DNA of 64,000 bases from JBFMHP01 sp964557295. Its GTDB lineage: Bacteria; Pseudomonadota; Gammaproteobacteria; RBG-16-57-12. The stretch is from positions 62,001 to 126,000 of the forward strand of contig CAZKZP010000002.1 of assembly GCA_964557295.1 (NCBI GenBank). Reading direction: 5' to 3'. Below, in pieces: positions 40,956-49,563 of this stretch (positions within the stretch are counted from its first letter, which is position 1; each line of letters opens with the position of its first letter). The notes beneath the pieces are model-generated. The model did not search any database, was not told the origin of the DNA, and saw nothing but the letters and a program-made list of their open reading frames with translations. Position numbers and translations under genes: made by a program.

Positions 40956-41999
40956 TTATTTGACGTGGCAGGTCAAGCACAGTCCTGAACTCTTTGAGCC
41001 GGTGAAGCTGTTTTGAACGTTGCTCACGCGCAAGAAGCTGGAGACCATCTGTGCAGGGCCGCCGGTTGGGTCCTGGGACACGCCGTGCGGATCGTGGCAC
41101 GAGGCGCACTCGACCTTGTAACCATCATTGGCCGTCTTGTACACGCGCACTTCGTTCTTGTCCATGCCGCCGACTTTCCCCGTGCTGGCGCTGTCGAACC
41201 ACTTCACGCCATAGCTGCCCTTGGTGCGGGTGGCCAGCGGAACATTGAACTCGCCGTTCTTGCCGCTCAGCGGGAAGTCGATGCCCACAGGATGGTCGTT
41301 GCGCAGGTCGGTGCCGATGAAATAGGCGTTGAAGTCGCCAACCGGACCAGCCGCTGATAAATCATTGGCATGGCAGTTGGAGCAGTTGCTGAAGCCGGTG
41401 TCGCCGGCGAGCACGAAGTGCTTTCCAGCCGCGCCAGCCGCCGGTCCCGCGTTACCCGCAATACTCCATGTATCGAGAAATGCTTGCGAGGTGTTCCAGT
41501 CAGCAGAAGTCTTGTCGGCATTGACCAGCATCTGAGCGGCGCTATAGCTGCCAGAGCCAGGCATGTTGATAACCGAGTCGATCGCCACGGTGCCGTCATG
41601 GCAGGACAGGCAGGTCAGCGAGTTTAGGCCAGGATTGTGGACGGAACCTGACAGGCTGGTGGTGTTGAGGGCGCTGTACAGGGTATAGGTTGTGGTGGAT
41701 TTCGAGCGGTTCCACAGCGGCGCTTCGACATTGCTGCTGGCGCCGTGAGGCGTGTGGCAGTAGACGCAAACTTCATTATATTGGTTGCGATATTGATCCA
41801 TCGCGACTTGGCCGGCGCCCACAAAGCTCTGGGTGAGATTGTGGCGTGTATTGGTAATGCCGCCGGTGCTCAGGCGGTTGGCCTTCGTGTAGTTATTGCC
41901 GTCTTTTACCGGAGTTGAAAATTGCGCTTGGACAGCGGTAGCGGAAACGAGCAAGCCACCGGTGATCACGGCTGCTGCGATTTTTTTCATTTGAACCAT
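40956..41999 (-). CDS. Exported pentahaem cytochrome c
   Basis: A 347-residue protein with a signal peptide (cleavage after AVQAQ) and five CxxCH motifs: CVYCH, CLSCH, CSNCH, CASCH and CLTCH. The ECASCHDPHG, CVYCHTPHG and LTCLSCHDGTVA contexts are those of multihaem cytochromes of the doubled-CXXCH type. Base composition is lower in GC than neighbouring genes, and serine/threonine/asparagine content is high. No partner electron-transfer genes adjoin it. ATG 41999 follows AAGGGGG. Likely a periplasmic or surface electron carrier; the donor and acceptor are unknown. Confidence 0.9.
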   Translation of the reverse strand: MVQMKKIAAAVITGGLLVSATAVQAQFSTPVKDGNNYTKANRLSTGGITNTRHNLTQSFVGAGQVAMDQYRNQYNEVCVYCHTPHGASSNVEAPLWNRSKSTTTYTLYSALNTTSLSGSVHNPGLNSLTCLSCHDGTVAIDSVINMPGSGSYSAAQMLVNADKTSADWNTSQAFLDTWSIAGNAGPAAGAAGKHFVLAGDTGFSNCSNCHANDLSAAGPVGDFNAYFIGTDLRNDHPVGIDFPLSGKNGEFNVPLATRTKGSYGVKWFDSASTGKVGGMDKNEVRVYKTANDGYKVECASCHDPHGVSQDPTGGPAQMVSSFLRVSNVQNSFTGSKSSGLCLTCHVK

Positions 42000-42143
42000 T
42001 TTGATACCCCCTTGGCAAAAGCCAGAAAAATTTTATTAGTATCCCCCAAACAAACACTTGAAATCTTAGCACCAGTCAATCGTGCGGATCAACTGGAACG
42101 TAATATTTGTTACTTTGCTGCTGATTTATAGGGATTTTTTAGA

Positions 42144-42557
42144 TCAGCGTTTATCGCTGTAGCGGTCTCGCTTGCGCATTTTCCGCACCCCTGCGGGGAC
42201 GATGGAGGCGCGTGAGGTATGCAGAAGACTTTCGATTTTTTCCAGGTTGTCCAGGATCTGAATCGATTGCATATCCGGGCTGGAAAAATCAAATTGAACC
42301 CCGACCCTGCCATCGGCTGCATGCCGTACAACTGCATGAATATCATGAAGTTGTATGCTGTCGAGGTGGATGTCGACCATGATGTGCTGGTCGATGACGA
42401 AATCATGCACGGAGGTATTGAAGCTCAGGCCGCTGCAATTGAAATCCAGGGCGCGGACACGGTCGGGGCGTTGGTCGCTGCCCATGGGTCTGACATTTAC
42501 GACGAGTTTTCCCGCCTTGTAGCGTACGGTTTGTCTACGGTCCTTACCTTTTAACAT
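42144..42557 (-). CDS. PilZ domain protein
   Basis: A protein of about 137 residues with an arginine motif near the N-terminus (RRQTVRYK), then DFNCSGLSF, the PilZ [D/N]xSxxG signature, followed by the barrel strands (VRHAADGRVGVQFDF). Likely a c-di-GMP-responsive effector. The start may be 42557 or 42584; no strong ribosome site is visible at either. It is separated from sodB by about 87 bases and from the cytochrome gene by about 145 bases. Confidence 0.82.
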   Translation of the reverse strand: MLKGKDRRQTVRYKAGKLVVNVRPMGSDQRPDRVRALDFNCSGLSFNTSVHDFVIDQHIMVDIHLDSIQLHDIHAVVRHAADGRVGVQFDFSSPDMQSIQILDNLEKIESLLHTSRASIVPAGVRKMRKRDRYSDKR

Positions 42558-42634
42558 ATCAATACCATAAAAAATCACGGTCATTGATGAGGATTTCGGG
42601 CGATTGGGAAAAAGCTTGAGGGGGAGAGAGAGTT

Positions 42635-42657
42635 GAGGGGGCGGTTTCCACCCCCTC
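42635..42657 (-). terminator. Hairpin after sodB
   Basis: Stem GAGGGGG/CCCCCTC with a 9-base loop lies 14 bases after the sodB stop on the minus strand; no clean T-run follows, so termination may be partial. Confidence 0.55.
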
Positions 42658-42670
42658 GGGTGAATGAAGA

Positions 42671-43252
42671 TTAGGCAGCGAAGTTTTTCGCAACGAAATC
42701 CCAGTTGACGATGGTCCAGAACGATTCGACGTATTTGGCGCGGGCGTTACGGTAGTCGATATAGTAGGCATGTTCCCACACGTCGCAGGTCAGCAGCGGG
42801 GTTTTGCCGTCGGTCAGCGGGGTGGCGGCGTTGCTGGTATTGACGATCTCCACGCTACCGTCTTTGTTTTTCACCAGCCACGTCCAGCCGGAACCGAAGT
42901 TGGTGGCGGCCGAGGTGCTGAACTTGGCCTTGAATTCGCTGAACGAGCCGAAGGCCTTGTTGATGGCGTCGGCGAGTTTTCCGGTCGGTTCGCCGCCGCC
43001 CTTGGGCTTGAGGCAGTTCCAGTAGAAGGTATGGTTCCAGACCTGGGCGGCGTTGTTGAACAGGCCGCCGGAGGATTTTTTGATGATCTCTTCCAACGTG
43101 GACTTCTCGAAATCAGTGCCGGCGATCAGGTTGTTGAGGTTGGTGACGTAGGTTTGGTGATGCTTGCCGTAGTGGTAGTCGATGGTTTCGGCCGAGATGA
43201 CCGGTTCCAGGGCGTTCTTTGCGTAGGGTAGGGGGGGCAATTCAAAGGCCAT
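42671..43252 (-). CDS. sodB: Superoxide dismutase, iron type
   Basis: Cytosolic enzyme dismutating superoxide. The 193-residue protein shows the metal ligands His27 (DYHYGKHH), His in AAQVWNHTFYW, and Asp/His in DVWEHAYY. The AAQVWNHTFYW form and the glutamine position are those of Fe-SOD. Length equals E. coli SodB. ATG 43252 is preceded by GAGGAGAGA on the minus strand. Confidence 0.97.
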   Translation of the reverse strand: MAFELPPLPYAKNALEPVISAETIDYHYGKHHQTYVTNLNNLIAGTDFEKSTLEEIIKKSSGGLFNNAAQVWNHTFYWNCLKPKGGGEPTGKLADAINKAFGSFSEFKAKFSTSAATNFGSGWTWLVKNKDGSVEIVNTSNAATPLTDGKTPLLTCDVWEHAYYIDYRNARAKYVESFWTIVNWDFVAKNFAA

Positions 43253-43426
43253 TGTTTTTCTCTCCTCGGTGGATGGTGTATTAGAGTAGGCGGTTCAGTT
43301 CTTGGGGCGGCTGGTGAAATATCAAGGGCCGGCCACGAAACGGAATAGTCCAGAATTTTAGTCGATTATTATAGGCTTGGCAAAAATGAGTATTCCTCAC
43401 CAGCGCATGTGTAGCGAAGGGTCGCA

Positions 43427-44959
43427 ATGAATCCGGTCGAATTAGGCATATTTTCCAGTCGTGTCGAGGCGTTCTGCGACGAGATGGGCGGGGTGCTGCG
43501 CCGCGCGGCGTTTTCGCCCAATATCAAGGAGCGGCTGGATTTCTCCTGTGCCGTGTTTGATGCGCAGGGCGAGCTCTGCGCTCAGGCGGCGCATATCCCG
43601 GTGCATCTGGGCAGCATGGCCTATGCGATGCGGGGGATTGTCAGCCGTTTCGCATGGCGGGCGGGGGATATGGTGATCGTCAACGATCCATACCTTGGCG
43701 GGACGCATCTGCCGGATGTCACCTTGATCGCTCCCCTGTTCATTGCCGGTGAGTTGACCGGGTTCGTGGCCAATCGCGCCCATCACGCCGATATCGGGGC
43801 GAGCGCGCCGGGGTCGATGCCGCTGTCGCGCTCTTTGGAGGAAGAGGGGTTGATCATCGCGCCGGTCAAGCTGATCGAGGCCGGGGGGATGAATGAGGCC
43901 CTGTTCGACTCCTTCATGGCGCGGCTGCACCATGGGGAGCGCGCCAAGGGGGATTTTCTGGCGCAGATCAGCGCCAATCGGGCCGGGGTGGCTCGCCTCG
44001 AACAGTTGATTGATGAGCTGGGTGGCGCAGGGTTTCGCGCCGGCCTGAATGAACTCAATGACTACGCCGAGCGGCTGGCTTGGAGTGGGCTCGCCAGCCT
44101 GCCGCGCGGCCGGTATCGATTCGCGGATGCGATGGATGATGACGGCTATGCGCAAGATCATACGATTGCCTGCGCGATCGAGGTGAGCGAGTCGGGTATC
44201 GTGGTGGATTTCACCGGGACCGCGCCGCAGGCGGCAGGCAACATCAATTGCCCGATCTCGGTGGCCGCCGCCGGGGTCTATTATGTCTTCCGTTGTCTGA
44301 TGCCTGCGCAAACCCCCGGGTGCGCAGGCGCCTTCCGCAAGATCACGATCCAGGCCCCGGAGGGCTGCCTGCTCAATGCGCGCTATCCCGCGGCGGTGGC
44401 GGCGGGCAATGTCGAGACCAGCACGCGGGTGGTGGATGTGGTGATGGGGGCCTTGGCGCAGGCCATCCCTGAGCGCATCCCGGCGGCCAGTCACGGCAGC
44501 ATGAATAACATCGCCATGGGCGCTCGAACCGAGGCCAAAGGCTGGGACTACTACGAAACCCTTGGCGGCGGCATGGGCGCCGGGGCGCACGCGCCGGGCT
44601 GGAGCGCGGTGCAGACCCACATGACCAACACCCTGAACACGCCGATCGAGGCCCTGGAGATGAGCTACCCGGTGCGGGTGCGCCGTTATACCGTGCGCCG
44701 CGGCTCCGGCGGGGAGGGGCGGCAGCGCGGCGGCGATGGCCTGATCCGTGAGTTCGAGTTTCTCGCGCCGGCCCAGGTCACCTTGCTCACGGAGCGGCGC
44801 CGGCATGCGCCGTGGGGCTTGCAGGGCGGCGGGGCGGGGCAGTGCGGGCGCAACACGCTCAACGGCGAGACGTTGCCGGGCAAGGCGACGTTCGAAGTCC
44901 GTCCGGGGGATCGGGTGCGACTGGAGACCCCAGGCGGGGGCGGGTTTGGTTCGGCTTAG
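43427..44959 (+). CDS. Hydantoinase B / N-methylhydantoinase B-type protein
   Basis: A 510-residue protein of the HyuB/oxoprolinase beta family: ERLDFSCAVFD, HLGSMAYAMRGI, NDPYLGGTHLPDVT and NRAHHADIGASAPGSMP are family signatures. Members act with a HyuA-like ATP-dependent subunit to open hydantoin or 5-oxoproline rings. No HyuA gene is in the neighbourhood, so it is an orphan subunit here or its partner lies elsewhere. ATG 43427 has AGCGAAGGG upstream. The end overlaps the convergent gene by four bases. Confidence 0.9.
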   Translation: MNPVELGIFSSRVEAFCDEMGGVLRRAAFSPNIKERLDFSCAVFDAQGELCAQAAHIPVHLGSMAYAMRGIVSRFAWRAGDMVIVNDPYLGGTHLPDVTLIAPLFIAGELTGFVANRAHHADIGASAPGSMPLSRSLEEEGLIIAPVKLIEAGGMNEALFDSFMARLHHGERAKGDFLAQISANRAGVARLEQLIDELGGAGFRAGLNELNDYAERLAWSGLASLPRGRYRFADAMDDDGYAQDHTIACAIEVSESGIVVDFTGTAPQAAGNINCPISVAAAGVYYVFRCLMPAQTPGCAGAFRKITIQAPEGCLLNARYPAAVAAGNVETSTRVVDVVMGALAQAIPERIPAASHGSMNNIAMGARTEAKGWDYYETLGGGMGAGAHAPGWSAVQTHMTNTLNTPIEALEMSYPVRVRRYTVRRGSGGEGRQRGGDGLIREFEFLAPAQVTLLTERRRHAPWGLQGGGAGQCGRNTLNGETLPGKATFEVRPGDRVRLETPGGGGFGSA

Positions 44960-46824
44960 GCGGCCCAGCGCGAGCCGGTGAGCCAGGGCGTCAGATCCGC
45001 GCCGCTGACCGGACGGGAGATGAAATAACCCTGGGCCATATCGCAGCCCAGCGCGATCAGGTGCTGTAAGGTCGGTTCGTCCTCGATGCCCTCGGCGACG
45101 ACGATGCAGCCCATGTTGTGCGCGAGGTCGATGGTCGATTTGACGATCACCGTGTCGTTGTCGTTCTTCAGCATGTCCATGATGAAGGAGCGGTCGATCT
45201 TGATCTCGGACACGGGCAGGCGCTTGAGATAGCTGAGCGAGGAATAGCCCGTGCCGAAATCATCCACCGAGAGTTTGATGCCCATCGCGTGCAGGCGGTT
45301 CAGCGTGACCAGCGCGGCCTCGGGATCGGCCATGATCACGCTTTCGGTGATCTCCAATTTCAATTGCCCGGCGGGCACTCCCCATTTGTGCAGCAGCTGC
45401 CCCACCTGATCCGCGAGGTGCTGGTCATAGAGGTTGCGGGCGGAGAGGTTGACCGCCATGCTGAGGTTGAGGCCCAGATCCCGCCAGGTCCGGCACTGGC
45501 GCAGGGATTCCTCCAGCACCCACAGGGTGAGCTTGCCGATCAGGTCGCTTTTTTCGGCGAGATAGATGAAGTCGCCCGGCGGGATCATGCCGCGGGTGGG
45601 ATGTTTCCAACGCACCAGGGTCTCGACACTGGTGGTCTGGAGTGTTCGCAGATCGACCTTGGGCTGATAGAAGGCCACCAGCTGATGGTCCTCGATGGCG
45701 TGGCGCATCTCCGCCATCAAGGCCAGGCGCTGCACGCTGTAGGGGTCGATCTCGGTCTCGTACTGCTGGAAGGCGCGCCGCTCCTGTTTGGCGTGATACA
45801 TGGCGGCCTCGGCGCGTTTGATCAGGGTGGCGGCGTCTTGGGCATCGCGCGGATAGAGGGCGGCGCCGATGCTGGCGTTGGTCATGATCTCCAGATCATT
45901 GATCGCGTAGCTCTGATTGATCGCCTGGTTGAGTTGCGCGGCGAGTTGCGTGGTGTGTTCATGCGAGGTCGCATGCACCACCACGGCGAACTCGTCGCCG
46001 CCGAAGCGCGAGATGACGGCGGCATCCGGCAGGATTTCGCGAATGCGCTGGCTGGCCGCCTGCAACATCTGGTCGCCGGCGCCGTGGCCGAGGGTGTCGT
46101 TGATGTCGCGCAGGTTATTCAGATCGATGATGAACAAGGTGAGGGCGCGGGCGCGCGCGAGCAGTTCTTCGAGTTCGCTGGTGAAATGATACCGGTTGGG
46201 CAGGCCGGTCAGTTTGTCGTGCAGCGCCTGGTGGTGCAGCGCCGCGTTTTGTTCATCCAAGGTTGCCACGATGCGCTTGGAGGCGATCAGCGCGATCCAG
46301 ATCGCCAGCCAGGTGATGAGGAAGGCGAGGATCGCCAGGCGCTTCCCCAGCGTGATGGAAAACGAGGGCAGCGCCGGATTTTTGCGATGGATGAGCAGCA
46401 GCGTATAGGGCAGCCCTGGCAGGGCTGATTTGGCCCAGGCGAAGGTGTGCCGATCAGTCTCGCTGTTGCCGGCAGTGTCTGCCCTGGCCAGCACGTCTTG
46501 CAACGGGAGTGTCGCCGACAGCTCGCTGAATGCGGCATCCGAGATGCGTGGGCTGGCGGTGATGCGGCGGTGATCCGTCGCGATGAACATGAACTCCGGT
46601 GACTCGCTGTGCGGCAGGAGTGCGCGCAGCTCCTCCAGGCTGAGGGTGTCCGGCAGCCCGGTGAGGTGGGTTCGCACCTCGGTGTCGATGATCTGCTCCA
46701 GCAGCGCGAGTGCCTGGTTATTGTTGGCATCCAGGGCGGCGCGATGGGCCACCAGGCCGAACAGCAGCAGCACGAACAGCGCGACCAGCACAAAGCCGGT
46801 CACCAGTCGCATTCTGACGTTCAC
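44956..46824 (-). CDS. Membrane GGDEF-EAL protein
   Basis: A 622-residue c-di-GMP enzyme with membrane helix 1 (about 6-28), a periplasmic sensor region of about 130 residues, helix 2 (about 160-178), a GGDEF domain with RFGGDEFAVV and an EAL domain. EAL motifs are intact (ETLVRWKHP, VNLSARN, EITESV, DDFGTGYSS, KIDRSF, AEGIE), so phosphodiesterase activity is likely. The cyclase motif is also intact, and no RxxD inhibitory site is seen at the usual spacing. Dominant activity cannot be told from sequence. Confidence 0.92.
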   Translation of the reverse strand: MNVRMRLVTGFVLVALFVLLLFGLVAHRAALDANNNQALALLEQIIDTEVRTHLTGLPDTLSLEELRALLPHSESPEFMFIATDHRRITASPRISDAAFSELSATLPLQDVLARADTAGNSETDRHTFAWAKSALPGLPYTLLLIHRKNPALPSFSITLGKRLAILAFLITWLAIWIALIASKRIVATLDEQNAALHHQALHDKLTGLPNRYHFTSELEELLARARALTLFIIDLNNLRDINDTLGHGAGDQMLQAASQRIREILPDAAVISRFGGDEFAVVVHATSHEHTTQLAAQLNQAINQSYAINDLEIMTNASIGAALYPRDAQDAATLIKRAEAAMYHAKQERRAFQQYETEIDPYSVQRLALMAEMRHAIEDHQLVAFYQPKVDLRTLQTTSVETLVRWKHPTRGMIPPGDFIYLAEKSDLIGKLTLWVLEESLRQCRTWRDLGLNLSMAVNLSARNLYDQHLADQVGQLLHKWGVPAGQLKLEITESVIMADPEAALVTLNRLHAMGIKLSVDDFGTGYSSLSYLKRLPVSEIKIDRSFIMDMLKNDNDTVIVKSTIDLAHNMGCIVVAEGIEDEPTLQHLIALGCDMAQGYFISRPVSGADLTPWLTGSRWAA

Positions 46825-46833
46825 GCGTGGCCT

Positions 46834-47055
46834 TTAGTCTTTGTGGATCTTGCAGGTATTGATTCCGGCCAGGGAATAGACGGGGCAAAAGCCGCTGAAC
46901 GCCACGAACAGATTGATCACGCCGAAGACACCGAGCGCCAGGGCGAGCAGCTGATCGCCGACGATGCTGGTGTCGATGAAGCCGAGATAGATGCAGATCG
47001 CTGCGATGGCGATGCGCGCGATCCGGTCCAGTGACGAGGTGTTTTTCTTGAGCAT
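46834..47055 (-). CDS. DUF2892 family small membrane protein
   Basis: A 73-residue protein with two membrane helices and the DUF2892 layout: an N-terminal SLDRIARI segment, a central short helix hairpin, and the CPVYSLAGINTCK end. Conserved cysteines at the end are typical for the family, which resembles the membrane part of YgaP. Function is unknown. It is 9 bases upstream of the GGDEF-EAL gene on the same strand, so cotranscription is likely. Confidence 0.88.
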   Translation of the reverse strand: MLKKNTSSLDRIARIAIAAICIYLGFIDTSIVGDQLLALALGVFGVINLFVAFSGFCPVYSLAGINTCKIHKD

Positions 47056-47174
47056 AAATTCCTCTGATTCGTAAGGATAAGCGATCGAATAGTGTTAGCT
47101 TTTGCTTATATCGGCTTCCGCTAATAATGTGTTAATTTTCCCGGTGCTGAAGACGGCGAGTTGAGAGATGAGTC

Positions 47175-48950
47175 ATGTGCGGGATTTGCGGTGAATTGCG
47201 TTTGAATGATCAGGCGCCCGATCTGGGGCTGATCGACCGGATGATGGGTCGGATCGCCCGGCGCGGGCCGAATCACGCCGGCAGCTATTCGGACGGGCCG
47301 CTGGCCTTTGGGCATCGGCGCTTGTCCATCATCGATCTGTCGGAAAAGGCCAATCAGCCGATGCTCGATCCCGATCTGGGCCTGGCGCTGGTCTTCAACG
47401 GCACGATTTACAACTACCCTGAGCTGCGCGCGGAATTGCAGGGGAGCGGCTACCGCTTCTTCTCCAGTGGCGACACCGAGGTCATCCTCAAGGCCTATCA
47501 CGCCTGGGGGCCGGAGTGCGTCAAACGGCTGCACGGGATGTTCGCGTTTGCGATCTGGGAGCTCAAGGCCAAGCGCTTGTTTCTGGCGCGTGACCGGATG
47601 GGGATCAAACCGCTGTACTACAGCCAGACGGCGGGCGCGTTTCGCTTTGCCTCCAACACCCAGGCCTTGCTCGAAGCCGCGGATGTGGATCGCGCCATCG
47701 ATCCGGTCGGGCTGCATCACCAGCTCACCCTGCACGCGGTGATCCCGGCCCCGCGTACCATCCTGAAAGGTGTGCAGAAGCTCGCGCCGGGGACGACGAT
47801 GACCGTCGATCTGACCGGGCAGACCCGCGTGCAGCGTTATTGGACGCTCGATGCGCGGCGGCCCGCCGAGGCGCGCAGCGAGCGGGAGTGGATCGACAGC
47901 ATTCATGACGCGCTGCGCTTGGCGGTGAAGCGCCGGCTGGAGATCGCCGATGTGCCGGTCGGCGTGCTGCTCTCCGGCGGGCTGGACTCCAGCCTGTTGG
48001 TGGCCTTGCTGGCCGAGGCCGGGGTGCGCGATCTGCGCACCTTCTCCATCGGATTCGAGGATATCGCCGACGAGCGCGGCAGCGAGTTCGAGTATTCCGA
48101 TCAGGTCGTGGCGCGCTACCAGACGCGGCACCAGAAATATCACATTCCCAACAGCGAGGTGTTGCCGCGCCTGCCCGAGGCGGTGGCCAATATGGCCGAG
48201 CCCATGGTGGGGCAGGACGCGGTGGCGTTCTATCTGCTGGCCGAACGGGTGTCGCGGGAGGTGCGCGTGGTGCAGAGCGGTCAGGGGGCGGACGAGGTCT
48301 TCGGCGGCTATTTCTGGTATCCGCGCATGGAGGCGGAGAACGGCACGGATCTGGAACGTTTCGCCCAGCACTATTTCGACCGCCGCCATCCGGAGTTTCT
48401 CGAAACCGTCACGCCCGGCTACCAAGGGCCGGACTACACCCGCGCGCTGGTCGAAGACCTGCTCGCCCAGCCCGGCGCCGCTACCTTCCTCGACCGGGTG
48501 CTGCGCCTGGATGTGACCACGCTGATCGTCGATGACCCGGTCAAGCGCGTCGACAATATGACCATGGCCTGGGGTCTGGAGGCGCGGGTGCCGTTTCTGG
48601 ATCACACCTTGGTGGAGCTGGCCTTCCAGGCGCCCCCCGAGCTCAAATTGAAATCCGCAGGCAAGCACCTGCTCAAGGAGATCGCCCGGCCCCTGCTGCC
48701 GGCGCAGGTGATCGACCGGCCCAAGGGCTATTTCCCGATGCCGGCCCTGAAATACGTGCGCGGGGAGTTTCTCGATTTCATGCGCGACACCCTCAATTCA
48801 CCGGCCTGTCATCAGCGTGGGGTATTTTCCCGGACCTATCTCGATAAACTATTGGCCGCGCCGGAAGCCCACTTCACCCCGCTGCGCGGCAGCAAGCTCT
48901 GGCACAGCGCCTTGTTGGAATACTGGCTGCAGATGCATGTGGACCAATGA
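47175..48950 (+). CDS. asnO: N-acetylglutaminylglutamine amidotransferase (asparagine synthetase-like)
   Basis: A 591-residue class II glutamine amidotransferase: N-terminal nucleophile domain (MCGICGE, RRGPNHAGS, FNGTIYNYPE) and ATP-dependent synthetase domain with the PP-loop LLSGGLDSSLL and SGQGADEVFGGY. The C-terminal form and the HAVIPAPRTILKGV segment match enzymes making the osmolyte NAGGN rather than ordinary AsnB. The usual partner acetyltransferase-ligase (ngg) is not next to it in this window. The Cys2 nucleophile requires the ATG at 47175. Confidence 0.85.
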   Translation: MCGICGELRLNDQAPDLGLIDRMMGRIARRGPNHAGSYSDGPLAFGHRRLSIIDLSEKANQPMLDPDLGLALVFNGTIYNYPELRAELQGSGYRFFSSGDTEVILKAYHAWGPECVKRLHGMFAFAIWELKAKRLFLARDRMGIKPLYYSQTAGAFRFASNTQALLEAADVDRAIDPVGLHHQLTLHAVIPAPRTILKGVQKLAPGTTMTVDLTGQTRVQRYWTLDARRPAEARSEREWIDSIHDALRLAVKRRLEIADVPVGVLLSGGLDSSLLVALLAEAGVRDLRTFSIGFEDIADERGSEFEYSDQVVARYQTRHQKYHIPNSEVLPRLPEAVANMAEPMVGQDAVAFYLLAERVSREVRVVQSGQGADEVFGGYFWYPRMEAENGTDLERFAQHYFDRRHPEFLETVTPGYQGPDYTRALVEDLLAQPGAATFLDRVLRLDVTTLIVDDPVKRVDNMTMAWGLEARVPFLDHTLVELAFQAPPELKLKSAGKHLLKEIARPLLPAQVIDRPKGYFPMPALKYVRGEFLDFMRDTLNSPACHQRGVFSRTYLDKLLAAPEAHFTPLRGSKLWHSALLEYWLQMHVDQ

Positions 48951-49009
48951 ATGAATATGCAATTCTTGTAGGATAAGATTTACAACCTGGGATATGATTT
49001 GCTGAGAAG

Positions 49010-49025
49010 TGTGAAGCGATTCACA
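49010..49025. promoter_or_regulatory. CRP/Vfr-type site upstream of grxD
   Basis: TGTGA-AGCGAT-TCACA is a perfect TGTGA-N6-TCACA core within the 211-base, AT-rich spacer between asnO and grxD, 137 bases before the grxD start. Regulator identity is inferred from consensus only. The rest of the spacer shows no other feature that I can support. Confidence 0.55.
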
Positions 49026-49161
49026 TTTATTTCAATAGGAAGGCAGGTGTTTACCACCTAAAATGATCTGGTATTCCAGTCTCGCTCATGGATGACTACA
49101 GACATTACAATCAATCTTGATTAAAATACTAAGAATTAAGCGTGACACGAGGTAATGTTCA

Positions 49162-49497
49162 ATGAATCCATTAGAGCGCATCAAAAAGCAGGTGACCGAT
49201 AATAAGGTCATTATTTATATGAAAGGCACGCCGCAGCTGCCTTCGTGCGGTTTTTCCAGCCGGGCGGCCCAGGCCTTGATGGCCTGCGGTGAAGAGTTTG
49301 CCTACATCAATGTGCTGGAAGACCCTGAGATCTACGAGAACCTGCCCAAATTCGCCGATTGGCCCACCTTCCCGCAAATCTATATCAACGGCGAGCTGAT
49401 CGGCGGCTGCGACATCACCCTCGAACTGTTTCGCACCGGCGAGTTGCAGAAGATGGTGAAGGAAGCGATGCATTCAAGCGCTGAATCCAACTCTTAA
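49162..49497 (+). CDS. grxD: Monothiol glutaredoxin Grx4 type
   Basis: A 111-residue monothiol glutaredoxin with the CGFS active site (QLPSCGFSSRAAQ), the cis-proline segment WPTFPQIYING and GGCDI. Members deliver iron-sulfur clusters and interact with BolA-type proteins. ATG 49162 has CGAGGTAA upstream. It is a single-gene unit with its own terminator. Confidence 0.96.
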   Translation: MNPLERIKKQVTDNKVIIYMKGTPQLPSCGFSSRAAQALMACGEEFAYINVLEDPEIYENLPKFADWPTFPQIYINGELIGGCDITLELFRTGELQKMVKEAMHSSAESNS

Positions 49498-49523
49498 GCA
49501 ATCAATTACTGCCGGTTTGATCG

Positions 49524-49556
49524 ATGAGTCCTGCGCTATGCAGGATTCATTGTTTT
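49524..49556. terminator. Terminator between grxD and rnt
   Basis: Inverted repeat ATGAGTCCTGC/GCAGGATTCAT with a 5-base loop is followed by TGTTTTT. It can stop grxD transcription and, less well, the convergent pyrC-rnt transcript. Confidence 0.8.
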
Positions 49557-49563
49557 TGGGGGG

